Of a stretch of DNA of 64,000 bases, positions 18,307-27,259 are shown in pieces; positions within the stretch are counted from its first letter, which is position 1; every line of letters starts with the position of its first letter. The notes beneath the pieces are model-generated. The model did not search any database, was not told the origin of the DNA, and saw only the letters and a list, made by a program, of their open reading frames with translations. Source of the DNA: Halorhabdus amylolytica (GTDB taxonomy: Archaea; Halobacteriota; Halobacteria; Halobacteriales; Haloarculaceae). The stretch is taken from contig NZ_SPQG01000005.1 of assembly GCF_004944975.1 (NCBI RefSeq), forward strand, positions 14,245 through 78,244. Direction: 5' to 3'. The position numbers and the translations under genes were made by a program.

Positions 18307-19959
18307 TCAGAATCTGTCTTCGATAGCGGTACTCCCGTTCTCGACGGCGTCAACGCCGACGCTTCCGTCGAATTCGATCCGTCGACCGACCAGCGTCGCG
18401 CCCATGACCGTCAGGAGAACGACCGCGGCGAGTCCGATCGAAAGCCGCCAGATTGCGGCCCGCCAGTCGCCACGGAATACCCGCTCGTAGTAGCCCGCAG
18501 GCCCCTCGCCCTCCAGGACCACAACGACTTCCCGATTCTCCCGCGCGGAGTGATCGTTCCAGTTGAGACTCCCCAGAAGCACGATATCCCCGTCGATGAC
18601 GACGCCCTTGGCGTGGATCTTCCCGAATCGATCGCGAGGGCGGGCCAGCCTGACCGAAAGCGACGCGTCGGCGCGGTCGGCCCAGCGTTCGAGTTCCTCG
18701 GCCACCGCACGGTTGTCCTCCGCGGCGTACCACGCTCGCGACAGCAGGAGTCTTACATCGACGCCACGGTCGGCAGCGCGTTTCAGCGCCCTGACGAACG
18801 CCTGCTCTGGGCCGCCGACGCCGACCTGGACGACGCTGATCGACTCCTCGGCGCCGTCGAGCCGTTCGATCACGCCACTCTCCGCGTTGTCCGGGGCCAC
18901 CAGCAGCGCCGCGCCAGTTGCCCTGTGGGTCCGGGGCCGATACCGTCGCTGGAAACTCCCATTCGTCCGACCCCCTTCGCTGAACGCACGTCCGTCGCGG
19001 AACTGCTCCCAGTGAACGGCGTCACGCCACCCGATGTCCGCCCGGAACGTCGCGACGAGATCAGCGACTAGCTCCCGCTGGGTGAGGAGGACTCCCCAGC
19101 CACGGCTTGACGTCCCCCCAGTCCCCGCGGGTTTCCAGTTCTCCGTGAGCACCAGCGCCCGGTCGTCGACGACGGCGTACTTCGCGTGATGGTGATCGAA
19201 TCGGGCGTACGGTCCGTCGACGACCCGTACGGTGACGCCGTTCGCGACGAGTCGATCGAGCAGTTCCGCCTGACGTCTGCTCATCCCGCCGACTGGGCCG
19301 CCCTCCAGCAAGACACGTACCTCGACACCGCGCTCGCGGGCGGCGATCAACGTCTCAGTTGCCCGCCGTGACCGAAAGGTGTATCCGGCCAGTAGGATTC
19401 GGTCGTCCGCGCTCGCCAGTACGTCGCTCGGCAGGCCACCGGCATCGGGCAACACGAACGTCCGCACCCGTCCCGGTCCGGTAGTCCGGACGGGGACGTC
19501 AGTCCCGCCGAGAAGTTCCCACGAGATCCCGCCGTCCTTGACGCGTGCGACCTCGCCCTCGGGGGCGTCCCGGTACCCGAGACGGGCGACGACGCGGTTC
19601 CCGTCGCCCACTGTTAGGTTCTCGCCGCCGTTTGCGAGCGCGAGGTGTCCGTCGAGTTCGTACACTGTCGCGTCGGTCATGTTTCTCGCTCTGTCGGGAT
19701 CCGTCGAGAAGACGATCTGACCCGAGACGGTCACGTTCGGCAGGGCGACAGTTGCATCGTCGTCGGCCAGCGTCCAGCCCGCCAGGTTCGTCCCGTTCGG
19801 AACGGACAGCGCCACGTACTCGCCCGCGTCACCGTCGGCGACCGGATTGGGATAGACGGCGACGATTGCTGTCTCCCCCGGTCCCGGGACGCCGACAGTG
19901 GTCGCTACACCCCCAGCAAGGACTCCAGCGACCAGCAAGCCGACGACTATCCGACGCAC
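18307..19959 (-). CDS. Secreted, membrane-anchored phospholipase-D-like protein with lamin-tail domain
   Basis: A 550-aa protein starting with GTG. It has a signal peptide (about 1-25), a lamin-tail-like domain (about 30-115, EYVALSVPNGTNLAGWTLADDD) and two PLD catalytic modules: HHHAKYAVVDDRALVLTENW (about 268) and KIHAKGVVIDGDIVLLGSLNWNDHS (about 465), both with HxK and downstream Asp. A C-terminal helix (about 513-533) anchors it. The active site faces outside, which suggests a surface or released nuclease or phospholipase. A duplicated promoter-like repeat lies directly upstream (19973-20028). The gene is convergent with the DHH gene and separated from it by the 82-bp element. Confidence 0.88.
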   Translation of the reverse strand: MRRIVVGLLVAGVLAGGVATTVGVPGPGETAIVAVYPNPVADGDAGEYVALSVPNGTNLAGWTLADDDATVALPNVTVSGQIVFSTDPDRARNMTDATVYELDGHLALANGGENLTVGDGNRVVARLGYRDAPEGEVARVKDGGISWELLGGTDVPVRTTGPGRVRTFVLPDAGGLPSDVLASADDRILLAGYTFRSRRATETLIAARERGVEVRVLLEGGPVGGMSRRQAELLDRLVANGVTVRVVDGPYARFDHHHAKYAVVDDRALVLTENWKPAGTGGTSSRGWGVLLTQRELVADLVATFRADIGWRDAVHWEQFRDGRAFSEGGRTNGSFQRRYRPRTHRATGAALLVAPDNAESGVIERLDGAEESISVVQVGVGGPEQAFVRALKRAADRGVDVRLLLSRAWYAAEDNRAVAEELERWADRADASLSVRLARPRDRFGKIHAKGVVIDGDIVLLGSLNWNDHSARENREVVVVLEGEGPAGYYERVFRGDWRAAIWRLSIGLAAVVLLTVMGATLVGRRIEFDGSVGVDAVENGSTAIEDRF

Positions 19960-19972
19960 ACGGGTGTCTGGG

Positions 19973-20028
19973 TGCGGTCACGTACTTGAACCCGAGGTGC
20001 TGCGGTCACGTACTTGAACCCGAGGTGC
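19973..20028 (-). promoter_or_regulatory. Perfect 28-bp tandem duplication carrying the PLD-like gene promoter
   Basis: Two identical 28-bp units (19973-20000 and 20001-20028). On the minus strand each contains TTCAAGTA. The inner copy (19990-19983) lies about 27 bp upstream of the GTG at 19959, fitting a leaderless start. The outer copy would start 28 nt earlier. TATA-box assignment is by position only. Confidence 0.5.
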
Positions 20029-20056
20029 CCCGGAGCGAGAACGAAGCGAGGAGAAC

Positions 20057-21352
20057 TCAGACGCCTGCCGCCTTCTCTGCCTCGACCTGTACCACGTAGG
20101 AGCGATCGTCGGCGTATTCGCCGGCGATGTGCAGCGCTCGTTCGGTGCCGATCTGCCGCAGTGCCCAGGCCGCACTGGCCCGGACTTCGTCGACCTCGTC
20201 CCCGTCGAGGACGTCCGCGAGCGGGTCGATCGCCCGGGTGTCACCGAGCAGACCGAGCGCCCGGGCGGCCGCCGACCGGACCCCGTCGTTGTCGGCCGCC
20301 AGCCTGTCCGCGACCGCCTGCGTCGCCTCCTGGCTACCGATCTCACCCAACGCCTGCAGCGTGACACGCTGGAGCGCGGGGTCGCCGTCGCCGTCGATAA
20401 AGTCGACGAGGGTCTCGATCGCTCGCTCGTCGCCGATCTTCCCCAGCACGCGGACGGCCTGTTTGTCCCGACGACTCGCGCGCTGGGCGACCGGCTCGTA
20501 GGCCTCCGGCGGGGCGATCCGCTCGAATGTGTCGAGGATATTCTCCTCCATGAACTCCGAGTCCATGAGATCGAGCGCCAGCAGGATCGGCTCGACGTCT
20601 TCGGACTCGCGACTCTCCTTGTAGCGTTTCTCCCAGACGAGGACGGCGTTCAACTCCGGCGGGTAGTCCTTGCGGTGTTCGCCCTCGATGACCTCGTAGA
20701 ACCCCTCGTATTCGAGTTTCCGCCGGACTGAGAGATCGTCGTATCCTTCGGCGGCTTCCAGGTCGTCGGTTAGGGTCCCCGCCGCCTCAAGCAGGGTTGT
20801 GATGGCCTCGCTATCCTCGTCGGGATCGAGGTCCAGTTCGGCGATGGCCTCGCTCGCCTCGGTGAGTGCGTCGCTCGCCCCCTCGACAGTGTCGGCCCCG
20901 GCCACGTCGGCGTGATCGGCGACGGCTTCGCCGAACGTCGCGACGGCATCCAGTACCTGGGCCTCCCCGTCGTCCGTCCAGCGGGTGTCGGCGACCGTCC
21001 CCGCACCCGTCTGGACTTCCTCGGCCACGTCCTCGACGTAGGGACCGCGCTGGTCCTCGATACTGTCACGGAGATCGGACAGTCGCGACTCTAGTTCCTC
21101 CTTGGGGTCGCCCTCGTCTTCGTCCTCGGGTTCCGGCAGAGCAGCGTCCGCGACATGGGTCTCGATCTCGTCGAGGTTTGACTCGATCCCGTCGAGGTCG
21201 GCCTCGGTGTCGGCGTCCTCGAGTGCCCCCTCGGCGACGTTTAGGCGTTCCTCGAAGTACGCGACCGTCCCCGGCTCGGCTTCGATCTCAGGATCGGCCC
21301 CGTTTCCGGCAGTGGGTTCGGGTTCGGCGTCCTCGCTGTCCTCGTCGCTCAT
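20057..21352 (-). CDS. HEAT-repeat protein
   Basis: A 431-aa acidic protein. Residues 1-30 are disordered and acidic. About 30-200 is a helical, coiled-coil-prone region with several short heptad-like repeats (EDADTEADLDGIESNLDEIETH). About 235-430 holds five or six HEAT/PBS-lyase-like repeats, with RDKQAVRVLGKIGDERAIETLVDFI, LQRVTLQALGEIGSQEATQAVADRL and SAAARALGLLGDTRAIDPLADVL visible. Such scaffolds bind proteins; no enzyme motif is present. ATG at 21352 (MSDEDSEDAE) is preferred over 21379 because it begins the acidic tail. It shares direction with pssA upstream and the PLD gene downstream. Confidence 0.88.
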   Translation of the reverse strand: MSDEDSEDAEPEPTAGNGADPEIEAEPGTVAYFEERLNVAEGALEDADTEADLDGIESNLDEIETHVADAALPEPEDEDEGDPKEELESRLSDLRDSIEDQRGPYVEDVAEEVQTGAGTVADTRWTDDGEAQVLDAVATFGEAVADHADVAGADTVEGASDALTEASEAIAELDLDPDEDSEAITTLLEAAGTLTDDLEAAEGYDDLSVRRKLEYEGFYEVIEGEHRKDYPPELNAVLVWEKRYKESRESEDVEPILLALDLMDSEFMEENILDTFERIAPPEAYEPVAQRASRRDKQAVRVLGKIGDERAIETLVDFIDGDGDPALQRVTLQALGEIGSQEATQAVADRLAADNDGVRSAAARALGLLGDTRAIDPLADVLDGDEVDEVRASAAWALRQIGTERALHIAGEYADDRSYVVQVEAEKAAGV

Positions 21353-21455
21353 GCCCCGATCTGCGGCGCTCGCGGGCAAATGCGTTTCCCTTCCATGAAT
21401 GGATCACCGCGATCGGTACCGAACAGTTGCCGTTCGAGCGATCCCTCGACGAGCG

Positions 21456-22172
21456 CTACGACTCGACGCGGGGGTACAGCCACGGCGCGAGCAGGAGATA
21501 CGCGAGTGCAGCGACCAGCAGCACTCGTGGGAAGAGACGATGGAAAACGGCCGGCACGGCGACAGCACCGGTCTGAACGATCCCCATCGCGAGCGCGTCT
21601 CTCGCCCGAAGATCGGGGTAGGGGATGCGTGTGACCATCAGGTACGCGAGGACGAAACTCGCCAGCAGAATCCAGGCAACCCGGAGGTTTCCCGCGAGCG
21701 TCGCCGCCGCGAGGACGGTCGCGACGAGCGTTGTCTGGACGCCCTCGGTCGTCCGCGTGTCGATGTCGTAGGCGGTGTACATCGCCAGGCGGACGACCGC
21801 CGCGGCGACGACCAGCGCCGGAATGCCGACAGCCACAGTCAGGTGTAGCGAATCGGCGATCCCCAGGAGTTCACCCCCGTTGCCCCACTGGAGGCGGGCG
21901 AGACCGACCACCATCGCCGCCGGAGCGACACCGAAGGAGACGGCGTCCGCCAGCGAGTCGACGAACTCGCCGACGGGCGTCGAGCCGTACCGCCGCGCGA
22001 CGAGTCCGTCGAGCCCGTCCGCGATCGCCGCCAGCAGGATCAACCGGGCGGCCAGCCGGGGCTCGAAGGGTGCGAGGACGGCCGCCGCGAACCCGACGAG
22101 GGCGTTGACGACCGTCACGATGTCGGCGGGGCCCAGCCGACCCAGGAAGCGCGGCCGTAGGTCCATATCCAT
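21456..22172 (-). CDS. pssA: Archaetidylserine synthase (protein-sorting-linked PssA)
   Basis: A 238-aa membrane enzyme of the CDP-alcohol phosphatidyltransferase family. The signature lies at about 53-80: ADGLDGLVARRYGSTPVGE followed by FVDSLADAVSFGVAP, with all catalytic Asp residues. About seven hydrophobic helices. It forms archaetidylserine from CDP-archaeol and serine. In haloarchaea this enzyme and PssD provide lipid for archaeosortase-dependent anchoring of surface proteins. PssD and the archaeosortase are not in this window. Start ATG 22172 with a second ATG two codons later. Confidence 0.9.
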   Translation of the reverse strand: MDMDLRPRFLGRLGPADIVTVVNALVGFAAAVLAPFEPRLAARLILLAAIADGLDGLVARRYGSTPVGEFVDSLADAVSFGVAPAAMVVGLARLQWGNGGELLGIADSLHLTVAVGIPALVVAAAVVRLAMYTAYDIDTRTTEGVQTTLVATVLAAATLAGNLRVAWILLASFVLAYLMVTRIPYPDLRARDALAMGIVQTGAVAVPAVFHRLFPRVLLVAALAYLLLAPWLYPRVES

Positions 22173-22296
22173 GGCGTCGGCGAGGCCAGTCTTAGTCCGT
22201 TCGATCTACAGGTGTCCTCGATAAAGCCCTCGGATCGAGCCGGCGATCCCGACGGGAATCGGGGGACCTTTGTCGACATCGGCCCAAACCCGGACG

Positions 22297-22728
22297 ATGG
22301 ATCGACGTGCGTTCCTCGCGAGTGCGGGTGCGCTCACTGTCGGGCTGTCCGGCTGTCTCGCCTTCGGGAAGGACGAGGACTACGACGTAGGGATGTCGGA
22401 CTCGCGGTTCCTCCCGGCGGAGTACCGCGTCCCGTCGGGGACGACGGTCGTCTGGAAGAACACGAGTGCCCGCGCCCACACCGTCACGGCGTACGACGCT
22501 TCCCTACCGGACGGGGCCGACTACTTCGCCTCCGGTGGCTACGACGACGAGGACGCGGCACGGGACGCCTGGTTCGAGTCTGGCGGCGGTGCGATTTACT
22601 CCGGGGAGACCTACGCTCACACGTTCGAGCAACCCGGAACCTACCCCTACGTCTGTCTTCCCCACGAGTCGGACGGAATGGACGGCGTGATCGTCGTTGA
22701 ATCACGTGCTACAGTGACTGGGGAGTGA
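22297..22728 (+). CDS. Halocyanin-like blue copper lipoprotein
   Basis: A 143-aa protein with a signal and lipobox (MDRRAFLASAGALTVGLSGC). A cupredoxin domain follows, with copper ligands visible as His in ARAHTVTAYD (about 59) and Cys-His-Met in YVCLPHESDGM (about 121-132). It would carry single electrons at the outer membrane face. An insert rich in Asp (about 78-95, SGGYDDEDAARDAWF) lengthens the loop between strands. Start at 22297 places Met directly before the twin-basic residues; the earlier in-frame ATG at 22270 adds nine residues. Its TGA runs into the second copy of the 82-bp element. Confidence 0.9.
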   Translation: MDRRAFLASAGALTVGLSGCLAFGKDEDYDVGMSDSRFLPAEYRVPSGTTVVWKNTSARAHTVTAYDASLPDGADYFASGGYDDEDAARDAWFESGGGAIYSGETYAHTFEQPGTYPYVCLPHESDGMDGVIVVESRATVTGE

Positions 22729-22809
22729 TACGGATTATTGTCGATTATTTCCGGATGACGCCGACCCGGGGGTCGACGGATACCGGTACATCACGACAAT
22801 AATCCGTAT
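22728..22809. repeat. 82-bp inverted-repeat element, copy 2 (MITE-like)
   Basis: Same length, orientation and ends as the copy at 18189-18270; differences are A/C near position 16 and G/C near position 41. Here too the left end begins at the last base of a TGA stop codon, that of the halocyanin-like gene. Confidence 0.85.
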
Positions 22810-22890
22810 GAGCCTGCGTCCTAGAGGAGGGACACGTGTCACCTATCGGTGTAGCGACGGCGTTTACCGTCCTGGCCACCTTTCGGGCGT

Positions 22891-23508
22891 ATGGATCCGT
22901 CGCGGAACCGGCGAGAGTGGGCCGAGCGGACCGGCGAGTTCTCGCCCGCGTATTACGCAGATCTCGGCCCCAACAAGGTGAGCAACAGCCTCGTGACGTT
23001 GCTCGAGTACTACGTCGACCGGGAAGCGTCGATCCTCGAAGTCGGCTGTAGCTCCGGGCGACACCTGGCGCATCTCCAGGCGAACGGGTTCGAAAATCTC
23101 ACGGGGATCGACATCAATGACGACGCCTTCGCGGTGATGGCCGACGCCTATCCGACCCTCGCCGACGCGGGAACGTTCTACACGGGTGCGCTCGAAAACC
23201 TCGTCCCCGAGTTTCCGGACGACGCCTTCGATGTCGTCTACGCGGTCGAGACACTCCAGCACGTCCACCCCGACGACGAGTGGGTGTTCGGAGAACTCGT
23301 CAGGATCGCTGAAGACCTGCTCGTGACCGTCGAGAACGAAGGCCCTGATCCAGACGGGCGCGAGACGAGCGGGACGGTCGACTCCGTCGACGGCGAGTTT
23401 CCGATCTATCGCCGCCACTGGGGACGCGTCTTCACCGATCTCGGGCTCGAGGAAGTGCTCAGTAAGCCCGGCAAGCCCGATACGATCCGTGCGTTTGGAA
23501 CGCCGTGA
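22891..23508 (+). CDS. Class I SAM-dependent methyltransferase
   Basis: A 205-aa protein with the Rossmann-type motif I ILEVGCSSGRHLAHL (about 47-61), an acidic motif II (LTGIDINDDAFAVM, about 70-83) and a motif IV-like FDVVYAVETLQHVHPDDEW (about 113-131). The target is not evident; proteins of this type methylate small molecules or lipids. An N-terminal segment with RREWAERTGEFSPAYYADLGPN precedes the fold. It stands alone after the 82-bp element. ATG at 22891 is the first good start. Confidence 0.85.
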   Translation: MDPSRNRREWAERTGEFSPAYYADLGPNKVSNSLVTLLEYYVDREASILEVGCSSGRHLAHLQANGFENLTGIDINDDAFAVMADAYPTLADAGTFYTGALENLVPEFPDDAFDVVYAVETLQHVHPDDEWVFGELVRIAEDLLVTVENEGPDPDGRETSGTVDSVDGEFPIYRRHWGRVFTDLGLEEVLSKPGKPDTIRAFGTP

Positions 23509-23589
23509 GATCGGTTGCGAATTATCGCCCGAGGAACGTGTAGCGTCGCGGCCCCACCGCTTTTGGGACCCCGATCCCTGTCTGAGAGT

Positions 23590-23886
23590 GTGACAGCCTC
23601 TCCGATCGATACTGACGACGAGCGGCGGCGGGTCGTCGAGGAACTCCACGACCACCTGGCCGCGACAGCCGAACGACCCCTCGATCGGACGGCGAACCGA
23701 TGGATCGGCGAGGCCCAGGCGCTCGCGGCCGACCTCCGCACAGCACCGGACGACGCGGACCTCGTTCGCAAGCGGGCGGCCGACATCGCTTCGCTACTGG
23801 CGGAGGTCGACGATATCGACGATCCGACGGCGAACGACCACGTGGCGGCCGCAGCGGACCTCGCTGATCGACTCCAGGCAGACTGA
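23590..23886 (+). CDS. Small helical protein, hypothetical
   Basis: A 98-aa acidic helical protein (MTASPIDTDDERRRVVEEL onward) that looks like a four-helix bundle. No domain recognised. Start: GTG at 23590 is preferred to the ATG at 23515 because the residues between are not acidic and overlap the likely promoter. It sits in tandem between the methyltransferase and msrA, with about 80 and 130 bp gaps, so it may be separately transcribed. Confidence 0.65.
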   Translation: MTASPIDTDDERRRVVEELHDHLAATAERPLDRTANRWIGEAQALAADLRTAPDDADLVRKRAADIASLLAEVDDIDDPTANDHVAAAADLADRLQAD

Positions 23887-24015
23887 CCGCCGTTGGAGAT
23901 GGACGCGAGACCGCGACGCTCGTTTACCGCCACCCTGCGGCCCGGGAGCGGCCATGCCACGACTGCCGACCTGAAACGTCGACAAATCCATATCTCACCA
24001 TCTCCTGAAACGACT

Positions 24016-24681
24016 ATGTCACGGAGCGCATTGCCCACCGATCAGTCGACCACGCTGGCCCGTGATGCTGAAGCGTTGGAGCCCGCGGAAACGGAAACGG
24101 CGACGTTTGGCATGGGCTGTTTCTGGGGCCCTGACGCCCTGTTCGGAGCGAAGGATGGAATCGTCCGGACGCGAGTGGGCTATGCCGGCGGCACCGCGAA
24201 CGATCCGACCTATTATGCCCTGAGCGATCACACCGAAGTCGTCCAGCTCGAATACGATCCCGAGATCTGGACCTACGCCGAACTGCTGGACGTTGTGTGG
24301 GCAAATCACGACTGGACGACCTCCCAGAAGCGCCAGTACCGCGGTGTGATCCTCGCCCAGGACGACACACAGCGGGAGATCGCCGAGCGCTCACACACGG
24401 CGCTCGCGGACCGAACCGGACAGTCGGTCGCCACCACGGTTGAGACACTCGAGCGGTTCTATCCCGCCGAAGCCTACCACCAGAAGTACGAACTGCGGAC
24501 GCTGCCCGTAGTCGCCGACGAACTCGAAGACCTGTATGGCGATGCGTTCACTGCCTCGACGGTTGCCGCCCGCCTCAACGGCTTCGCCGCCGGCTACGGG
24601 ACTGAGGACCAGCGGCATGACCTACTGGCGACACTCGACCTGCCACCACCCGTCATCGACGAGGTTCGACGACGACTCTGA
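24016..24681 (+). CDS. msrA: Peptide methionine (S)-S-oxide reductase
   Basis: A 221-aa MsrA that reduces methionine-S-sulfoxide in oxidised proteins. The catalytic motif is GMGCFWGPDALF, with Cys near 36 (the usual GCFWG box). RVGYAGGTANDPTYYAL, HTEVVQLEYDP and FYPAEAYHQKYELR are further family motifs. The C-terminal extension (about 185-221) is a little longer than minimal MsrA. The recycling cysteine is not obvious, so regeneration may use thioredoxin in a single-Cys mode. The upstream in-frame Arg-rich stretch is not coding; ATG 24016 follows an AT-rich CATATCTC. Confidence 0.95.
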   Translation: MSRSALPTDQSTTLARDAEALEPAETETATFGMGCFWGPDALFGAKDGIVRTRVGYAGGTANDPTYYALSDHTEVVQLEYDPEIWTYAELLDVVWANHDWTTSQKRQYRGVILAQDDTQREIAERSHTALADRTGQSVATTVETLERFYPAEAYHQKYELRTLPVVADELEDLYGDAFTASTVAARLNGFAAGYGTEDQRHDLLATLDLPPPVIDEVRRRL

Positions 24682-24789
24682 AAGTTGTCGTGTCACGCCG
24701 ACCCATCGGGTCGGCATCGACGGCTGATTGTCCAGTCCAGGCCGAGCAACGAGGCAAATGCTTATTCGCGATCCACCCAACGACAGCCT

Positions 24790-25122
24790 ATGAACAGACG
24801 ACTCGCTATCGGGCTCCTCATGGGGGCTTTCCTGGGGATTTTCTGTATCTTCGGAGTCGGGCTCCGGATCGGGTTCGACGGCAACGAACTGTTTCTGTTC
24901 TCGATGTGGTACAACCGCGTCGTCATGGGGCTCGTGATCGGGCTGGCGGGCGGACTCCAGTTCGCCGATTCGAAATACAACGTGGTCGTGCGTGGGCTCG
25001 TCTTGGGGCTTGTCGTGACCGCGGCGATCACGTTCACGAGCGAGTTCCGTGACTGGCCGAGTTTCTTCGCCGGCGTGGCCTACGGTGTGATTATCGATTG
25101 GGTCGCGACCCGGTATAGCTGA
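24790..25122 (+). CDS. Small membrane protein, hypothetical
   Basis: A 110-aa protein with three to four hydrophobic segments (about 4-26, 38-58, 67-85, 92-105) rich in glycine (GLVIGLAGGLQFADSKYNVVVRGLVLGLVVTA). No family recognised. A TATA-like CTTATTC about 28 bp upstream supports ATG 24790 and a leaderless transcript. Function unknown. Confidence 0.75.
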   Translation: MNRRLAIGLLMGAFLGIFCIFGVGLRIGFDGNELFLFSMWYNRVVMGLVIGLAGGLQFADSKYNVVVRGLVLGLVVTAAITFTSEFRDWPSFFAGVAYGVIIDWVATRYS

Positions 25123-25467
25123 GCTGTCGTTGGAACTCGATAGTGCCGCGGTCGATCATCATCAAAATAATGATTATCTCGATAATGACCCTGTATTCCC
25201 CGGTCGGTGAACCCCTCGTTGCCCGTTCAGTCGTTTCCGTCGAAAGAGCCTGTCATAGAACGCTTCGGACGGTGTACCTCTCCAAGTCGTCTCAAGACTC
25301 GCGTGCAAGATACAGGGCGCGTATCTCACACAGGGCTTCGTCCGGTCCAATATTAGTAGACGACGGACACCGTTGTGCTCCCGAAGTTTCGAAGCTGATC
25401 CCTCGATTTTATATCCACCTGGTACCATCATAAAGAATTTTTATTATTAGGTATTTGAACATTATAT
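25123..25467. other. Intergenic region, AT-rich promoter zone
   Basis: About 345 bp with AT-rich words at 25160-25190 (AAAATAATGATTATC) and 25430-25460 (TTTTTATTATTAGG). The latter probably includes the promoter of the lipoprotein gene at 25468. No gene seen. Confidence 0.5.
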
Positions 25468-26958
25468 ATGGGTAATTCAGCGGATCGTGGAGTCACGCGA
25501 CGGGAGCTCTTGGCAACCGGTGCGACAGGCCTCGGGCCCTTACTGGCCGGTTGCCACACGTGCGCGACTAGTTTCAGATCGTGGGACGACCGGCTTCGTG
25601 TTGCCGTCGAGGATGTTCGGATCGGCCCGCCCCATCAGTACGTACTCCGAGTTACGCATCGGGGACCCGACGATTTACCGGACGAAAGTAATCGGGATTC
25701 GTTTGGCACTCGCTATGAAGGCGTGACAATATACGCATTCTCTCACGACCGTTTGCAGATTGCGTCGACCGATGTCGGTCGGATGGACCATGGAACGACT
25801 GAGCGTCGCCGGGTCGAATCCGACGCATTTCCATTCATCGTAACTGCGACCGCCGGGTCTTTCGAGGATGTTTCCGAGAATCCGTGCTATTTCGCTGACC
25901 GCGGTGCCCACATATTGGCGTATCTAGGCGAGTTCGATTCGTCGGTGTCGGTCGATAGGAGTCCCGAGACGTTCAAATCCGTCGCTGGGGACGGTGGCCA
26001 TAACTGGACCAAGATCGGTCGTCTCCGTCTCGACGACGGACTGCCGCCAAGAGAGTGGGTCTTCCAGCGGGCGAAATGCCTCCAACATGCGAGCATGCAG
26101 GTGGATTCCATCCCTACACCATCGATGGCTGCCTTGGAAGTAGATGACCCGTGGTACGACGAACGGATCGAGCAGCCGACGGTTCATCGAGAGCATGATG
26201 TCGGGGTGAAGCCGGCTGATACCTTTCGAGAGGGGCACGCCGAACAGTTCAAGACGGCGCACAGTACGCTCGACTACGAGGCGCTGCCGGGACAGATCAA
26301 GCAAGCGATCGTCGAGGAACGAGATCTGGGGTGGGTTAGCGAGGACGAGTTCTACCGCCTCATGAGCGATCTCGAGGGACACGAAATTGGCGACGTCGAC
26401 GCACTTCCCGATTGTGAGCGATCCTACGTCGTTTGCAATGACGACAGGGGCGTGAAGTGCAACGGGTCGAAAGCCGATTTTGGTGGCAACATAGGTCGCT
26501 ACTTCTGGTATCATACTACCTACCAGGGGAGATCCTTCGTCGTGGTCCCTGGCCAGGTCGAGAAGTGGCTCGAATCGGACGCGAGCACGCCGGAACCCTG
26601 TACGGGCAGCCGTGAAGAGTTGTTTCAGGTCACCATCTACGGCAAGGAAGAGCGATATCGGGGACTGGAGAGCGCGACCGTCGGTGCCGACGTACCCGAA
26701 TATCTCGCGGAGTGGGCCAGGTCCGATCCATCTAGTTACTCCCACCGGTCGGCATCTGAATCTCGGTGGGTGCGGCTGATCCAAATTCTGGAAAGTGACG
26801 AGTCGATCCGCCTCCCCCAGTGCCAGTGGGAGAACGTCCGGTGCGTCCGCAATGGCAACGAACGCTGCGGTTCCGGGCATCGAGAGGCGTTCTACGTCCT
26901 CGAGGTCGACGGTGAATCCTGGTGGTTCAACTTCGAGTACAAGTGGTCCGGAAGCTGA
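25468..26958 (+). CDS. Large secreted lipoprotein, hypothetical
   Basis: A 496-aa protein with a Tat-like signal (VTRRELLATGATGLGPLLAGC) and lipobox Cys-29, so it is exported and lipid-anchored. The first half of the mature protein (about 45-200) is beta-rich. The middle is acidic with paired Trp and Asp. The C-terminal part has several cysteines (CERSYVVCNDDRGVKC, CTGSREELF, QCQWENVRCVRNGNERCGSG), which could make disulfides. No family recognised. A long antisense open frame covers the same DNA, but its composition is not haloarchaeal. Stands alone. Confidence 0.78.
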   Translation: MGNSADRGVTRRELLATGATGLGPLLAGCHTCATSFRSWDDRLRVAVEDVRIGPPHQYVLRVTHRGPDDLPDESNRDSFGTRYEGVTIYAFSHDRLQIASTDVGRMDHGTTERRRVESDAFPFIVTATAGSFEDVSENPCYFADRGAHILAYLGEFDSSVSVDRSPETFKSVAGDGGHNWTKIGRLRLDDGLPPREWVFQRAKCLQHASMQVDSIPTPSMAALEVDDPWYDERIEQPTVHREHDVGVKPADTFREGHAEQFKTAHSTLDYEALPGQIKQAIVEERDLGWVSEDEFYRLMSDLEGHEIGDVDALPDCERSYVVCNDDRGVKCNGSKADFGGNIGRYFWYHTTYQGRSFVVVPGQVEKWLESDASTPEPCTGSREELFQVTIYGKEERYRGLESATVGADVPEYLAEWARSDPSSYSHRSASESRWVRLIQILESDESIRLPQCQWENVRCVRNGNERCGSGHREAFYVLEVDGESWWFNFEYKWSGS

Positions 26959-27259
26959 AGGCCCACTCAAATCCGGTCGGTAGAAAGGCAACACGCCGCA
27001 ACGTATACCCCGGTGGCTGAACGTCGATCACGACCAGGGATGGGAGTCACTGACTCCCCTCAAATCGATCGGTGGAATCGATTTATATCGGGCTACGGTG
27101 ACTCCCTCTCTGGTGATCTGACCGACCCAATCCGTGCTGAATAGAGTCTCTGTATCTTGCACTGCCTTCTGTAATCATATCCACATCGACATTTTTCTCT
27201 GAGTTGCAATGCTGCAAACCGGCTGTGAACGGTTCTATTCCACCCTGTGTAGGGGTAGA
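26959..27259. other. Intergenic region between convergent genes
   Basis: About 300 bp between the lipoprotein and the minus-strand regulator. It contains an ATCGATTTATATC block near 27075 and CACTGACTCCC repeats near 27048 and 27098. No gene supported; possibly bidirectional termination. Confidence 0.4.

Noticed and set aside
25924-26994. 356-aa minus-strand ORF
   Set aside because: Antisense to the lipoprotein at 25468, basic and Leu/Arg-rich composition. The sense frame has signal peptide and lipobox.
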